DNA of 64,000 bases, taken from NCBI RefSeq assembly GCF_000219875.1, contig NC_017167.1:2071572-2135571 (forward strand). The letters run 5' to 3'. The stretch comes from Alicyclobacillus acidocaldarius subsp. acidocaldarius Tc-4-1 (lineage in GTDB: Bacteria; Bacillota; Bacilli; Alicyclobacillales; Alicyclobacillaceae). The notes below the pieces were generated by a model. It saw nothing but the letters and a program-made list of their open reading frames with translations. It did not search any database and had not been told where the DNA came from. Position numbers and translations under genes: made by a program. Of this stretch, positions 36,639 to 46,465 are shown piece by piece. Position 1 is the stretch's first letter, and the number at the start of each line of letters is the position of its first letter.

Positions 36639-38984
36639 GTGACTCTCGATGCGTTTTCCGGACAGCGCGACGCCCTGACGAATCTGTTGGGACGCGGTCA
36701 ATTTCTCTTCGTCGTGTCCCAACGGGTGAAGGACGCTTCGCGCAGTGCCATCATTGTGGTCAATCTCGATCGGTTTCGACTGGTCAACGCGCACCTGAGC
36801 TTCGCCGACGGAGACGCGATTCTCCGCAGCACGGCGTTGCGCATCGCCCGCAGGATCCCGGAAACCGCCGTGGCCAGCCGCCTGAGCGCAGACGAGTACG
36901 CGGTCGCGTTGTTTGACGACGACGTGGACAAAGCCGAAGCTGTGGCTGAACAGTTGAGGGCCGCCATCGCCGAGCCGCACGCCGTGGCGGGTATGAACGT
37001 CATTGTGACGGCCAGTGTCGGTGTCGCCGAGGGCGCCAGGGGCGCGAGCGCGGACGAACTCCTCCGCCGGGCGGACGAGGCCATGCGCTTGGCTAAACAA
37101 TTTGGATCGAACCAGGTCAGGCGAGATCGGGAGCTGGTCGCAAGGCGAGACGAGCTCCCGCCGCTCCTCGTGGAAACCATGCTTAGACAGGCGCTGCAGA
37201 AGGGCGAGCTGGAAATTCACTATCAACCGAAGATTCACACGCGGTCCATGCAGGTGGTGGGCGCAGAGGCGCTGTGCAGGTGGACCCACCCGGAACTCGG
37301 TTACATTCCGCCTCAGGCGTTCATTCCCGTCGCCGAGTCGAGCGATCTCATCCTCCCCATTGACGAGTACGTGCTGCGCAACGTATGCCAGCAGGGCGCG
37401 TCTTGGATGAAGCAAGGCTACCGCGTGCGCATCAGCGTCAACATCTCGGGCCGGCAGTTCATGCAGGACGGCTTTCCGAGGCTCGTTCGAGAGTGTCTTG
37501 CGCAAACGGGCATGGATCCCCAGTTGATTGAACTGGAGATCACCGAGCGCACGGCCATGTGCGACGTGGAGCGCGCCGTCTACGTCCTGCAGGAATTGAG
37601 GAAGATTGGTGTGCGAATTGCCCTCGACGACTTCGGTGTGGGATACTCGTCGCTCAATTATTTGATCCAATTTCCCGTGCACACGTTGAAGATCGATCGC
37701 ACATTTACAGCGGGGATACAGAGCGCCGTCAATCAGACGCCTATCATCGGAGCCATCATCTCGCTCGCGAAGTCGCTGAATTTGAGCGTCGTGGCGGAAG
37801 GGGTCGAGACGTTCCAGCAATTTGATTTTCTTAGAGAAAATAGGTGCGACGAGATTCAGGGATTCCTTTTTGGCGCCCCTGTGCCGCCAACTTCGTTCCA
37901 GCTCTCCGCGTTCGTGGCGAAGTTGCAGCCTCGCGTGCCCCAGCCCACGGCAGCGGAGGAGCCGAGTTCGGAACCCACATGGTTGGAGCGCCTGTACCTG
38001 GAGACCAAGCGCCTGCCGGATTGGCGACAGATTGCGTCTCACCTGGCCGACAGCATCGCACCGCACGTGCCGCTGGATCGTCTGAGCGTCGAATGGTGCG
38101 AAGAGGGCGACGCGTTTGTGGACGTCTGTGAGGTGTCGCTTCGGGACGAGATCCCGGCCCGGCCCGTCGGAACTCTTGTGCCGAAGGGCTCGAGCGCCGC
38201 GCCGACCGTTTTTCGCGTCGGAATTCCAATGATCTCGCCAGACGTCCTGGAGCGGCCCGAGTTTGAAGAGGACGATGGCCTAGCGGCCGATGGAATCCGG
38301 TCCGTGCTCCGCGCGCCCCTGGTCCACCTCGGTCAGCCGTTCGGCATCCTCACGGTGCAATCCGCCCTGGAGCGAGTCTACACCGATGGAGATCGGCGAA
38401 TCCTCAAAGAGGTCGCGGAGCGCGTCGAAGAAGTGGTCTGGTCGGCGTATCAGCGCGAGCGAGCGCTGTATGATGGCCTGTACGACGCTCGGACGCGGAT
38501 GTTCCACCGAGCCTTTCTGGCGGAGTGGATGACCGCGGACGACCCGGTCTGGTTCCTCTCGCGCGCCAAGCGACGGCCGTACCAGGCCTGGACCCACGCG
38601 ACCGCATCGGTGCTCCGGATCGAACCATTGGAGAAATGGCCTCCAAGCGAAGCGGAGCGAGTCGCCCAGCAAGTCGGCCAACTGTGGAACGCGTACGGCT
38701 CGCCATCATGGCCCGCCGTGCGCATGGAAGTTGGGGGAATTCCTTCTCATCTCTCTGGATGGAGACGACGGATCGTTCTATACGTTTTTGGAACACCTGC
38801 GGATGCATCTGAGGATGATGGAGGTACGAAACCGCCGCCTTGGCTCTCCCTATGCGTCCATCTCCATGGGATGGGGCACATGCAGAGACGCCTGGCCGAA
38901 TCTCTGGAATGCCTACTTGCAGGCGCGCACCCAGGCCGTGTCAGCGCTCCGCGGATCGGATCGGCAAGGCGAGCCTACCGATGA
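36639..38984 (+). CDS. GGDEF-EAL-GAF-GGDEF cyclic-di-GMP protein, last domain out of frame
   Basis: Residues 20-170 form a degenerate GGDEF domain (LSADEYAV in place of GGDEF). An EAL phosphodiesterase domain with all key motifs follows: GAEALCRW, NISGRQF, ELEITE, LDDFGVGYSS and VVAEGVET. Next comes a GAF-like sensor domain (about residues 450-610) and the start of a second GGDEF-type domain (LYDARTRMFHRAFL). Near 38733-38737 (G5) the frame shifts. Dropping one G gives RMEVGEFLLISL, SPYASISMGWG and YLQARTQAVSALR in the domain's proper place, with the stop at 38997 (785 residues). GTG 36639 follows AGGCGGTGG. Cytoplasmic; c-di-GMP hydrolysis expected. Confidence 0.85.
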   Translation: MTLDAFSGQRDALTNLLGRGQFLFVVSQRVKDASRSAIIVVNLDRFRLVNAHLSFADGDAILRSTALRIARRIPETAVASRLSADEYAVALFDDDVDKAEAVAEQLRAAIAEPHAVAGMNVIVTASVGVAEGARGASADELLRRADEAMRLAKQFGSNQVRRDRELVARRDELPPLLVETMLRQALQKGELEIHYQPKIHTRSMQVVGAEALCRWTHPELGYIPPQAFIPVAESSDLILPIDEYVLRNVCQQGASWMKQGYRVRISVNISGRQFMQDGFPRLVRECLAQTGMDPQLIELEITERTAMCDVERAVYVLQELRKIGVRIALDDFGVGYSSLNYLIQFPVHTLKIDRTFTAGIQSAVNQTPIIGAIISLAKSLNLSVVAEGVETFQQFDFLRENRCDEIQGFLFGAPVPPTSFQLSAFVAKLQPRVPQPTAAEEPSSEPTWLERLYLETKRLPDWRQIASHLADSIAPHVPLDRLSVEWCEEGDAFVDVCEVSLRDEIPARPVGTLVPKGSSAAPTVFRVGIPMISPDVLERPEFEEDDGLAADGIRSVLRAPLVHLGQPFGILTVQSALERVYTDGDRRILKEVAERVEEVVWSAYQRERALYDGLYDARTRMFHRAFLAEWMTADDPVWFLSRAKRRPYQAWTHATASVLRIEPLEKWPPSEAERVAQQVGQLWNAYGSPSWPAVRMEVGGIPSHLSGWRRRIVLYVFGTPADASEDDGGTKPPPWLSLCVHLHGMGHMQRRLAESLECLLAGAHPGRVSAPRIGSARRAYR

Positions 38985-39226
38985 TGAAGCGCAGTAAAAG
39001 AATTCACGGCGTGACACCGCGGACACTGAAGCTGGATGGACATCTCGATGTACGGCCCTTTCGCGCCTGTGACGGTGATGGTGGCATCCACCTCGTTGCC
39101 GTGGGACAGGACAATGCCGCCGAACATGTGCCCGGCGAACGGAATCACGTGTCCACAGGCGAAGCAGGTGTGGTACGCGTGGATTTCGCCTTCGTCGGGA
39201 TCGCGTTCGAAGGTGTCGATGAACAT
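38975..39226 (-). CDS. Small zinc-ribbon-like protein, unknown
   Basis: An 83-residue protein with two knuckles, CFACGH (about residue 19) and CPRCH (about residue 68), that could bind one zinc. A beta-rich stretch lies between them. ATG 39226 (MFIDTFERDPDEG) follows AGGGGGGAAG. Its 3' end overlaps the convergent GGDEF-EAL gene by 10-23 bases. I do not recognise a named family. Confidence 0.75.
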   Translation of the reverse strand: MFIDTFERDPDEGEIHAYHTCFACGHVIPFAGHMFGGIVLSHGNEVDATITVTGAKGPYIEMSIQLQCPRCHAVNSFTALHHR

Positions 39227-39333
39227 CGCGCTTCCCCCCTCGGCCGTAGTGTCGCGCACACCCTGCGCGCTGATGCGCGGCACATCGTGCCAGCGAAGAG
39301 GGCGAGCACACGATGCACCTGCCATGCCACCTG

Positions 39334-39783
39334 TCAGAACTGCCGCTTGCTGTCAAGCAGGATGGTAACCGGGCCGTCATTGACGAGCTCCACCTGCATC
39401 ATCGCGCGAAATCGCCCTGTCTCGACCCGAAGCCCTTGAGCGCGCAAAGCCTCGTTGAACGCCTCATAGAGCCGCTCCGCCACGTCAGGCGGCGCCGCAT
39501 CCGCGTAGCTCGGCCGCCGCCCTTTTCGGGCGTCGCCGTACAACGTAAACTGGCTCACGGACAAAACCGCGCCGCCCATCTCGCGCACGTCTCGGTTCAA
39601 CTTGCCTTCCTCGTCCGGAAAAATTCGCAGACCCGCGATCTTCTCGGCCAGGTACTGCGCGTCCTCAGGACCGTCGTCCTTGCCCACGCCGACGAGCAAC
39701 ACGAGGCCGAAGTCGATCTCGCCCACAATCTCCCCATCGACCCTGACCCGCGCCGGGCCCGATCGCTGCACCACCACCCGCAT
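39334..39783 (-). CDS. dtd: D-aminoacyl-tRNA deacylase
   Basis: A 149-residue Dtd that hydrolyses D-amino acids (and glycine) from mischarged tRNA. The start [18 protein letters not shown], the active-site motif [10 protein letters not shown] and the C-terminal GxP motif in [12 protein letters not shown] are present. It follows rel by 15 bases, as in Bacillus (relA-yrvI), so the two are probably cotranscribed. Confidence 0.95.
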   Translation of the reverse strand: MRVVVQRSGPARVRVDGEIVGEIDFGLVLLVGVGKDDGPEDAQYLAEKIAGLRIFPDEEGKLNRDVREMGGAVLSVSQFTLYGDARKGRRPSYADAAPPDVAERLYEAFNEALRAQGLRVETGRFRAMMQVELVNDGPVTILLDSKRQF

Positions 39784-39798
39784 AGGCCATCTCCCTTC

Positions 39799-41976
39799 TC
39801 ATTGAATCATGCGCCGCACGCTGTAGATATCCTTGATCCGTTTCAAGCGCTCGACCACCGTTCTCAGGTGATCCAGGTTGCGAATGCGGATGCTCATGTG
39901 GATGTGCGCAATCTTCTTGGCGTCGGCCCTCGCGCTCACCGCGGTGATGTCGGTTTTGGTCTCCGCCACCGCATTCAGCACTTCGTTCACGAGGCCATGT
40001 CGATCCATCGCCGTGACCTCAATCTCCGCGTTGTACGACCAATCCTTATCCGTCGCCCACTCCACTTCGAGCGTGCGTGCTCCACTTTCCACCATCGCCG
40101 CCACGTTCGGGCAGTCCCGCCGATGGACCGATACGCCTCGCCCGCGCGTCACAAACCCGACGATCTCGTCGCCCGGCACGGGATGGCAGCAGCGGGCAAA
40201 CCGGATCAAGATGTTGTCGACGCCTCGCACGCGGACGCCCATCTCCGCCGGCTTCGCCGTGCCCTTTTGGATGGTCACCGTCTCCGGTGGCTTTTCTCCC
40301 TGGTTGCGCCTGAAGATCTCGATGAGCCTCGTCACGACCTGCGACGGGCCCAATCCCCCGTACCCAACGGCGGCGAACAGATCTTCCTCCCGCCCAAAAT
40401 TGAACTTCTGGAGCACCTCGGTCATCGCCTGTGGCGTCATGAGCTGCTTCGGTTCAAACTTCTGCCGCGCGATCTCGCGCTCGATGAGCTCCTTGCCCCG
40501 CGCGACGTTTTCCTCTCGCTTTTCCCGCTTGAACCATTGGCGGATCTTGCTCTTCGCTTGAGACGTCTGGACAATTTTCAACCAGTCCCAGCTCGGGCCG
40601 TACGAATGCTTGCTCGTGATGATCTCCACGATGTCCCCGGTGCGCAGCCGGTAATCGAGCGGGACCATCTTGCCGTTCACCTTGGCCCCGATGCAGTGGT
40701 TGCCGATGTCCGTGTGAATCCTGTATGCGAAGTCAATGGGGACCGAGCCGGCCGGGAGCTCAATGACGTCGCCCTTCGGCGTAAACACAAACACCTGATC
40801 CGAAAACAGATCGATCTTCAGCGTCTCCATGAACTCCTGTGCATCTCGGAAGTCCTGCTGCCACTCCAGAACCTCCCGGAACCAGGCGAGCTTCTTCGCG
40901 AAATCGTCCTCGACCCGCTTGGAACCGGACTCCTTGTACACCCAGTGCGCCGCGATGCCGTATTCCGCCGTCTGATGCATCTCCCACGTCCGGATCTGAA
41001 TCTCGAGAGGTTCGCCGTTCGGCCCAATCACCGTGGTGTGCAGGCTTTGATACATGTTCGCCTTCGGCATCGCGATGTAGTCCTTGAACCGGCCGGGCAT
41101 CGGCTTCCACATCGTGTGAACGACGCCGAGCGCGCCGTAACAGTCTTTGATGCTCTCCACGATAATGCGGATAGCGAAGAGGTCATAAATTTCGTTAAAC
41201 TCCTTGTGCTGAGTAACCATCTTGCGATAGATGCTGTAGATGTGCTTCGCGCGGCCACTCACGTCGGCCTTCAGATTCAGCTCGGCAAGCTTCTCACGCA
41301 GGACCGCAATCACGCCTTCGATATACTGCTCCCTCTCCTGCCGCTTGCGAGCCATCAGATTGACAATCCGATAGTATTGCTGGGGATTCAGGTAACGAAG
41401 CGAGAGGTCTTCAAGTTCCCATTTGATGGTATTAATCCCGAGTCGATGCGCGAGAGGCGCAAAAATCTCCAGCGTCTCACGGGCCTTGCGCACCTGAGTC
41501 TCGGGACTCTGGTACTTCAGCGTCCGCATGTTATGCAGCCGATCCGCCAATTTGATAATCAGCACCCGAATATCCCGCGCCATCGCCATGAACATCTTGC
41601 GGAGATTCTCCGCCTGCTGTTCCTCGCGCGAATCGAACTTAATTCGCTTCAGCTTCGTGACCCCGTCCACCAACGTCGCCACTTCCGCGCCGAACGTCTG
41701 CACGATTGTGGAGTCACTCACCGACGTGTCCTCCACCACGTCGTGCAGGAGCCCGGCCATAATCGCGGCAGCGTCAAGCCGAAGATCAGCGAGAATGTAG
41801 GCGACGGCGAGCGGATGGCTGATGTACGGCTCCCCCGAAAGCCGCGTCTGGCCCTGGTGGGCTTTGGCGGCGAACTCGTATGCGCGCCGCACTGCGGCAA
41901 TCTCCTCTGGGCTCATATAGGACTGAAGTTTCTGGCACAGACCATCGATGGTCTTTTCCTCCGTCTCCACAGCCAC
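39799..41976 (-). CDS. relA: Bifunctional (p)ppGpp synthetase/hydrolase Rel
   Basis: A 725-residue long RSH protein. The N-terminal HD hydrolase shows SHPLAVAYIL and AGLLHDVVEDT. The synthetase follows with RLHNMRTL, RIIVESIKDCYGALGVVHT and PNGEPLEIQIRT. The TGS domain shows FVFTPKGDVIELPAGSVPID, a CC-type zinc-finger region shows RCCHPVPGD, and an ACT domain lies at the C-terminus. Bifunctionality is expected because both active sites are intact. GTG 41976 follows GAGGAGGTG. It is at the centre of the conserved apt-rel-dtd block. Confidence 0.96.
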   Translation of the reverse strand: MAVETEEKTIDGLCQKLQSYMSPEEIAAVRRAYEFAAKAHQGQTRLSGEPYISHPLAVAYILADLRLDAAAIMAGLLHDVVEDTSVSDSTIVQTFGAEVATLVDGVTKLKRIKFDSREEQQAENLRKMFMAMARDIRVLIIKLADRLHNMRTLKYQSPETQVRKARETLEIFAPLAHRLGINTIKWELEDLSLRYLNPQQYYRIVNLMARKRQEREQYIEGVIAVLREKLAELNLKADVSGRAKHIYSIYRKMVTQHKEFNEIYDLFAIRIIVESIKDCYGALGVVHTMWKPMPGRFKDYIAMPKANMYQSLHTTVIGPNGEPLEIQIRTWEMHQTAEYGIAAHWVYKESGSKRVEDDFAKKLAWFREVLEWQQDFRDAQEFMETLKIDLFSDQVFVFTPKGDVIELPAGSVPIDFAYRIHTDIGNHCIGAKVNGKMVPLDYRLRTGDIVEIITSKHSYGPSWDWLKIVQTSQAKSKIRQWFKREKREENVARGKELIEREIARQKFEPKQLMTPQAMTEVLQKFNFGREEDLFAAVGYGGLGPSQVVTRLIEIFRRNQGEKPPETVTIQKGTAKPAEMGVRVRGVDNILIRFARCCHPVPGDEIVGFVTRGRGVSVHRRDCPNVAAMVESGARTLEVEWATDKDWSYNAEIEVTAMDRHGLVNEVLNAVAETKTDITAVSARADAKKIAHIHMSIRIRNLDHLRTVVERLKRIKDIYSVRRMIQ

Positions 41977-42001
41977 GGCCGCTCACCTCCTCAGACCTCC
42001 G

Positions 42002-42526
42002 TCAGTCGTCAAACTGGACAAGCGTGTATACGGGTATATCGCCAAGCCTATCACGGCCGCCCAACTGTTTCAATTCGATAAGAAACGCTGCGCCGACAAC
42101 CACGCCTCCGAGTTTCTCCACCAGGTCCATCGTCGCGCGCATCGTGCCGCCGGTCGCCAGGAGGTCATCCGCCACCACGACGCGCTGTCCCGGCTGAATC
42201 GCGTCCTCATGAATTTCCAAGCGATCCGTCCCGTATTCGAGCGCATACTCCACACTCACGGTCTTATACGGCAGTTTGCCCGGTTTTCGCACCGGCACAA
42301 ACCCAAGGCCCAGCGTCACAGCAAGCGGAGCCCCCACCACATACCCGCGGGCCTCCGGCCCGACCACCAGCTCGGGCTTCCACTCCTCCGCTTTGGCTGC
42401 GAGTGCCTGAATGGCCTTCCGATACGCAGCGCCGTTTCCCAGAAGCGGCGTGATATCGCGAAACAGAATACCCTGCTTGGGGAAATCGGGGATGTCGCGA
42501 ATCCAAGTCCGATAATGATCGCTCAA
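42002..42526 (-). CDS. apt: Adenine phosphoribosyltransferase
   Basis: A 174-residue purine salvage enzyme (adenine + PRPP to AMP). The PRPP-binding loop is [13 protein letters not shown] (about residue 120). [20 protein letters not shown] at the N-terminus and [16 protein letters not shown] are family phrases. Its start overlaps the recJ stop by 4 bases, and rel follows 25 bases later. Confidence 0.96.
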   Translation of the reverse strand: MSDHYRTWIRDIPDFPKQGILFRDITPLLGNGAAYRKAIQALAAKAEEWKPELVVGPEARGYVVGAPLAVTLGLGFVPVRKPGKLPYKTVSVEYALEYGTDRLEIHEDAIQPGQRVVVADDLLATGGTMRATMDLVEKLGGVVVGAAFLIELKQLGGRDRLGDIPVYTLVQFDD

Positions 42527-44532
42527 CTTGTTCTCTCCTCTTCCGTTCGTTCACCCGGCCCACCGCCGACCGGCTGCAGATGTCTGCGCACAAATGCCTG
42601 GTACGCCAGGGAATCGCGCAGATCTCGTTTTTCGCTCGCAATCACATGATACAAGCCGCCCTCCTGTGCAGCAAATCCGAGTTCGACAAAGGTCGCCACC
42701 ACGGACTCGAGATCCCGGTCCAGATCGGCCGAGATGCCTCTCACGCGCTGCCGCAGCGTTTCGAGCGTGCAGGGGCCTCTCCTGAGCGCCCGGAACACAG
42801 CCGCAAACGCCTCTCTCGACACGGCGCGTGGCAAGCGGTAGCCCCGTTCGATGCGAAGCTGAGGGCGGACGGTTCCTCTCCACGCATTGGCAACCAGCTC
42901 GACGATGAACGCCCAAAGCCCGGAGGTATCCCTGGCAATCCCGTCGGGCGCGCGAAACCACACCGCTTCTTGGTGCGCATCGCCCTCCGCCAACGTGAGC
43001 CTCAGATGTTCTCCACTTCCCATCCGCGCGCACCTCACGATCTCGACGGGACCCACGAAGAATCGAAACGGCTCGTGCTCGGGACCAAATGGAGCAAGCC
43101 GTTCCAACCAAAGCAAGATCTCATCCGCTGGCTCCGACAACCCCAAATAATCGTCCGCAATGACCGCAGGCGGATCGACCGTTTTGCCCATAGCCCGCGC
43201 GGCGACCGCGGCTTCCATCAGCGCCGCGCGAAGCGCAGGCAATTGAGAAGCGTCGAGCTCACACCCCACCGCAGCGTCGTGCCCACCATAGCGATGGAGG
43301 AACTCGGCACACCGATGAAGAAGCTCGAGCATCGAGGCGTCTTCAGGAGCCCGCCCGGAGCCTCTCAGCGTCCCATCCCCCATCCGTGCCAGGGCGATGG
43401 CCGGACACGCGTACGTCTGCGCGAGGCGGCCAGCGACAAGCCCCACCACGCCGAGAGGCCAATCCCCCGCCACGACGATGGCTGCAGGATTCGGTCCGTG
43501 ATCCCGCTCCACGGCTTCGACCGCCTCGGCGAACGCTGCCTCCACGGCCTCCTGCCGCTTGGCATTGAGCACCTCCATCTCGTCGACGAGGCGCTTGGCC
43601 TCCTCGTCGTCCTCCGCCATCAACAGCCGATAGGCGAGATCGGCATGCGCCATGCGGCCTGCGGCGTTGAGCCTCGGAACCAAGCGCCAAGACACGTCGG
43701 ACGCACGGAGTGCATCTCCACGCACGCGGGCGGAATCGCAAAGCACCCGCCAGCCTGTGCTCCCCTCTGTGGCTAACACCCGTATGCCCTCGCGCACCAG
43801 CCGGCGATTTTCTCCCACGAGCGGCATCATGTCGGCCAAGGTGCCGAGCGCCGCAAGACCCATGAGCCATCTCCGCAACGCGTCCATCTTCCCCAGCCCG
43901 GCCGCGTCAAGCAGCTGGACAGCGAGCTTCCAGGCCACAAATGCGCCACAACCTCGCTTTGCCGATCCCGGATCTCGGTGGCGCGTGAAGTGAAGCACCG
44001 GCACGCCGTCGGGGAGCGTCTCATCTCCGGGCTCATGGTGATCGGTGACCACGACACGCAGGCCGTCGGCAACTGCCGCCGAGATCGCCTCCACGGCACG
44101 AATTCCGTTGTCGACCGTGAGGATCAGGGACGCGCCTTCGCTCTTGGCAGCCTCTAGCAGACGGAGTGAGAACCCATAGCCGTCCGACACGCGGTCGGGA
44201 ATGTGGCACGTCACCCGCCCGCCCAAAGCCTGAATGGCGCTAGTCGCAATCACGGCGGCACTCACGCCGTCCACATCGTAGTCCCCTATCACAGCGATGA
44301 TCTCACGCTTTCTAACGGCCTGCAGGATTTGCTCACACGCCGCACGCATGTCCGTAAAGTCCAGGGGATGGCTCCACGGCACGTCGGCCGCGAGCAGGCG
44401 CCGCACTTCGTCAGGGTCCTCATAGCCGCGAGCTGCAAGCAGGCGTGCCACGCGCATCGGCATCTGGAACGCGGAGGCCAGCCGGCGGGCGACATTGCCA
44501 ACGCCTGCGGCTCGCCAAAGCGGAATGCTCAT
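42523..44532 (-). CDS. recJ: Single-stranded-DNA-specific exonuclease RecJ
   Basis: A 669-residue DHH-family 5'-3' exonuclease. The catalytic motifs are [12 protein letters not shown] (about residue 80), [10 protein letters not shown] (DHH), and [11 protein letters not shown] in DHHA1. An OB-type domain follows, and a C-terminal extra domain as in Bacillus RecJ. It works in recombination and mismatch repair with AddAB-type resection. ATG start; overlaps the CDF gene by 4 bases upstream and apt by 4 downstream. Confidence 0.95.
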   Translation of the reverse strand: MSIPLWRAAGVGNVARRLASAFQMPMRVARLLAARGYEDPDEVRRLLAADVPWSHPLDFTDMRAACEQILQAVRKREIIAVIGDYDVDGVSAAVIATSAIQALGGRVTCHIPDRVSDGYGFSLRLLEAAKSEGASLILTVDNGIRAVEAISAAVADGLRVVVTDHHEPGDETLPDGVPVLHFTRHRDPGSAKRGCGAFVAWKLAVQLLDAAGLGKMDALRRWLMGLAALGTLADMMPLVGENRRLVREGIRVLATEGSTGWRVLCDSARVRGDALRASDVSWRLVPRLNAAGRMAHADLAYRLLMAEDDEEAKRLVDEMEVLNAKRQEAVEAAFAEAVEAVERDHGPNPAAIVVAGDWPLGVVGLVAGRLAQTYACPAIALARMGDGTLRGSGRAPEDASMLELLHRCAEFLHRYGGHDAAVGCELDASQLPALRAALMEAAVAARAMGKTVDPPAVIADDYLGLSEPADEILLWLERLAPFGPEHEPFRFFVGPVEIVRCARMGSGEHLRLTLAEGDAHQEAVWFRAPDGIARDTSGLWAFIVELVANAWRGTVRPQLRIERGYRLPRAVSREAFAAVFRALRRGPCTLETLRQRVRGISADLDRDLESVVATFVELGFAAQEGGLYHVIASEKRDLRDSLAYQAFVRRHLQPVGGGPGERTEEERTS

Positions 44533-45461
44533 TCCGGGCGCCCCCTCTCGCGCCCGCGATGTTCCTCACTTGGATCGTAAGGATTCACGTGAACGAACAC
44601 GTCCTGGACGCGGTCGAATTTCTCACGAAGCCGGTCTCGCACGGCCGCCGCGATGTCGTGGCCGGCGAGAACCGTGATGTCCGCGTCGACGGCAATCTCG
44701 ATGTCCACAATCACATATTGGCCGTGATCGCGCACTCGGATCTCGTCGATGGCGCGAACTCCGGGAACCCGAAGCACCTCACACCGATACGGCTGCAGCG
44801 CTTCTTCGGCAAGCACGACGCGGTCCATCAAGATCTCTAACGCGTCCTTCGCGATCTCGACGGCCATTTTGAGGACCAGCGCGGCGACCAAGATGCCCGC
44901 AGCGGCATCTGTGTACATCAGCCACTTGACGCCGACGCGCTCGCCCACGACAGCCATCACGATACCGATGAGTGCGGCGAGGGAGGAATATACGTCGGCC
45001 CGGTGATCGGAGGCTTGTGCCAAGAGGCTCTTCGACTGCAGGCGTTTGCCGAGCCTCACGTTGTAACGGTAAAGTGCCTCCTTGACGACGACGGCCGCGG
45101 CGGCCACTAGCGCCGCCGTCCATTCCGGGGCCCGGGGACTGTGGAAGAACGAAGCCGCGGACGAATAAAACACTTCGATGGACGCGGCGATGAGCAGCAC
45201 ACTGACGCAGATGGAAGCGATGAGCTCCGCCTTCCCATGCCCGTATGGATGGTCTTCGTCCGGCGGCTTTCGGGCGATGCGGAGGCCGACAATGACCGCC
45301 ACGGAGCCCACCAGGTCAGACGCGGAGTGCACGGCGTCCGCAATCAGGGCCTCGCTGTGCGCCAGAATGCCAATGATGCCTTTGGCAAGTGCGAGGAGAA
45401 CGTTCAGGACGGCATTCACGTAACTGAGCATGGAGCCGCGGCGCTCAAGTTGATTCGTCAC
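44529..45461 (-). CDS. Cation diffusion facilitator (CDF) metal transporter
   Basis: A 310-residue efflux protein with about six spans and a cytoplasmic ferredoxin-like C-terminal domain (residues 215-300). Metal-site residues are visible in spans II and V: IADAVHSASD and QASDHRADVYSS. HPYGHGKAELI is the family intracellular loop. The pattern (HxxxD with DHRxD) suits Mn/Fe/Zn transporters of the MamB/FieF type; the ion is not certain. GTG 45461 (VTNQLERRG) follows GGTGATT. Confidence 0.9.
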   Translation of the reverse strand: MTNQLERRGSMLSYVNAVLNVLLALAKGIIGILAHSEALIADAVHSASDLVGSVAVIVGLRIARKPPDEDHPYGHGKAELIASICVSVLLIAASIEVFYSSAASFFHSPRAPEWTAALVAAAAVVVKEALYRYNVRLGKRLQSKSLLAQASDHRADVYSSLAALIGIVMAVVGERVGVKWLMYTDAAAGILVAALVLKMAVEIAKDALEILMDRVVLAEEALQPYRCEVLRVPGVRAIDEIRVRDHGQYVIVDIEIAVDADITVLAGHDIAAAVRDRLREKFDRVQDVFVHVNPYDPSEEHRGRERGRPE

Positions 45462-45505
45462 TGGAAATCACCGTCGAATCCTTTCATCAAGCGCTGGACG
45501 AAGGA

Positions 45506-45532
45506 GGGGAGCGCCACTCGGATGCGCTCCCC
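45506..45532 (-). terminator. Hairpin after secF
   Basis: GGGGAGCGC and GCGCTCCCC form a perfect 9-bp stem with a 9-base loop, seven bases past the secF stop. Only TCCTTC follows on the minus strand, so termination strength is uncertain. Confidence 0.5.
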
Positions 45533-45538
45533 CTGCCA

Positions 45539-46465
45539 TCATTCCGGAATCGGTGCGGCTTTGTCGCCGCGACTGGCCTTCTTCATGGAGCGAGATCGCC
45601 ACGCGACCCATATGGGGCTCGCGATAAAAATGGACGAATACGCCCCGCTCACGAGGCCGATGATGAGCGCGAACGTGAAATTGCGAATGGAGATACCGCC
45701 AAAGAAATAGAGGATGACGGCTGCGATAAGCACTGTGAGAACCGTTCGTATGGATCGGTTCATCACCTGCCAGAGGCTCTTGTTGACGACCGCCCGCAGG
45801 TCGTCCACCGTTTCCGGTTTGTCGATCTTCAGATTCTCGCGGATGCGGTCGAAAATGACGATGGTATCATTGATGGAATAGCCCACAATGGTCAGAAGCG
45901 CAGCCACAAAGGTTAAATCCACCTCGCGCCTCAGCAGCGCAAACGCCGCAAGGACAATGAACGCATCGTGAAGAAGCGCAATGATCCCCGAGATGGCAAA
46001 GCGGAACTCAAACCGAATGGCGATGTACACGACGATGCACGCAGCCGCGGCAAGCACGGCGTACACCGCTTTGCGAGCTGTCTGTTCCGCGACAAACGGA
46101 TCCACCGAGTTCACCTGAATATCCTGTTTCGCGTCCGGGAAAAACCGGTGTTCCGCTGCTTGAATCTCGCTGATCTGCTTCGCCGTGAGCTGCTCGGGCA
46201 GCGTGACCATCACGACATTCTGCTGAATGCCGCCCACCGTCAGGCTGGTGTCGCCAAGCGGCAGCCCAATGGACGCAAACATCTCGCGCACTCGAGCCTC
46301 GGGCACCCGCTGATTGAGTTCAAACTGCACCTCGGAACCCGATTTGAAATCCGTGCTCAGGTTGAACCCGAAGAGGGCGAAGACAATCACGCCCGCCACA
46401 GTGATGGCTCCCGACAGCAACAGGCACCACCGACTCACCCGGAGGATGTCAAACCTTGGCTTCAC
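45539..46465 (-). CDS. secF: Protein translocase subunit SecF
   Basis: A 308-residue inner-membrane protein, six spans. STDFKSGSEVQFEL is the N-terminal SecF signature. The TM4-6 block LTFVAALLTIVGYSINDTIV with FDRIRENL is diagnostic. With SecD it uses the proton-motive force to pull secreted proteins. The start lies inside the end of secD (17-base overlap). In B. subtilis the two are one fused SecDF; here they are separate. Confidence 0.95.
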   Translation of the reverse strand: MKPRFDILRVSRWCLLLSGAITVAGVIVFALFGFNLSTDFKSGSEVQFELNQRVPEARVREMFASIGLPLGDTSLTVGGIQQNVVMVTLPEQLTAKQISEIQAAEHRFFPDAKQDIQVNSVDPFVAEQTARKAVYAVLAAAACIVVYIAIRFEFRFAISGIIALLHDAFIVLAAFALLRREVDLTFVAALLTIVGYSINDTIVIFDRIRENLKIDKPETVDDLRAVVNKSLWQVMNRSIRTVLTVLIAAVILYFFGGISIRNFTFALIIGLVSGAYSSIFIASPIWVAWRSRSMKKASRGDKAAPIPE

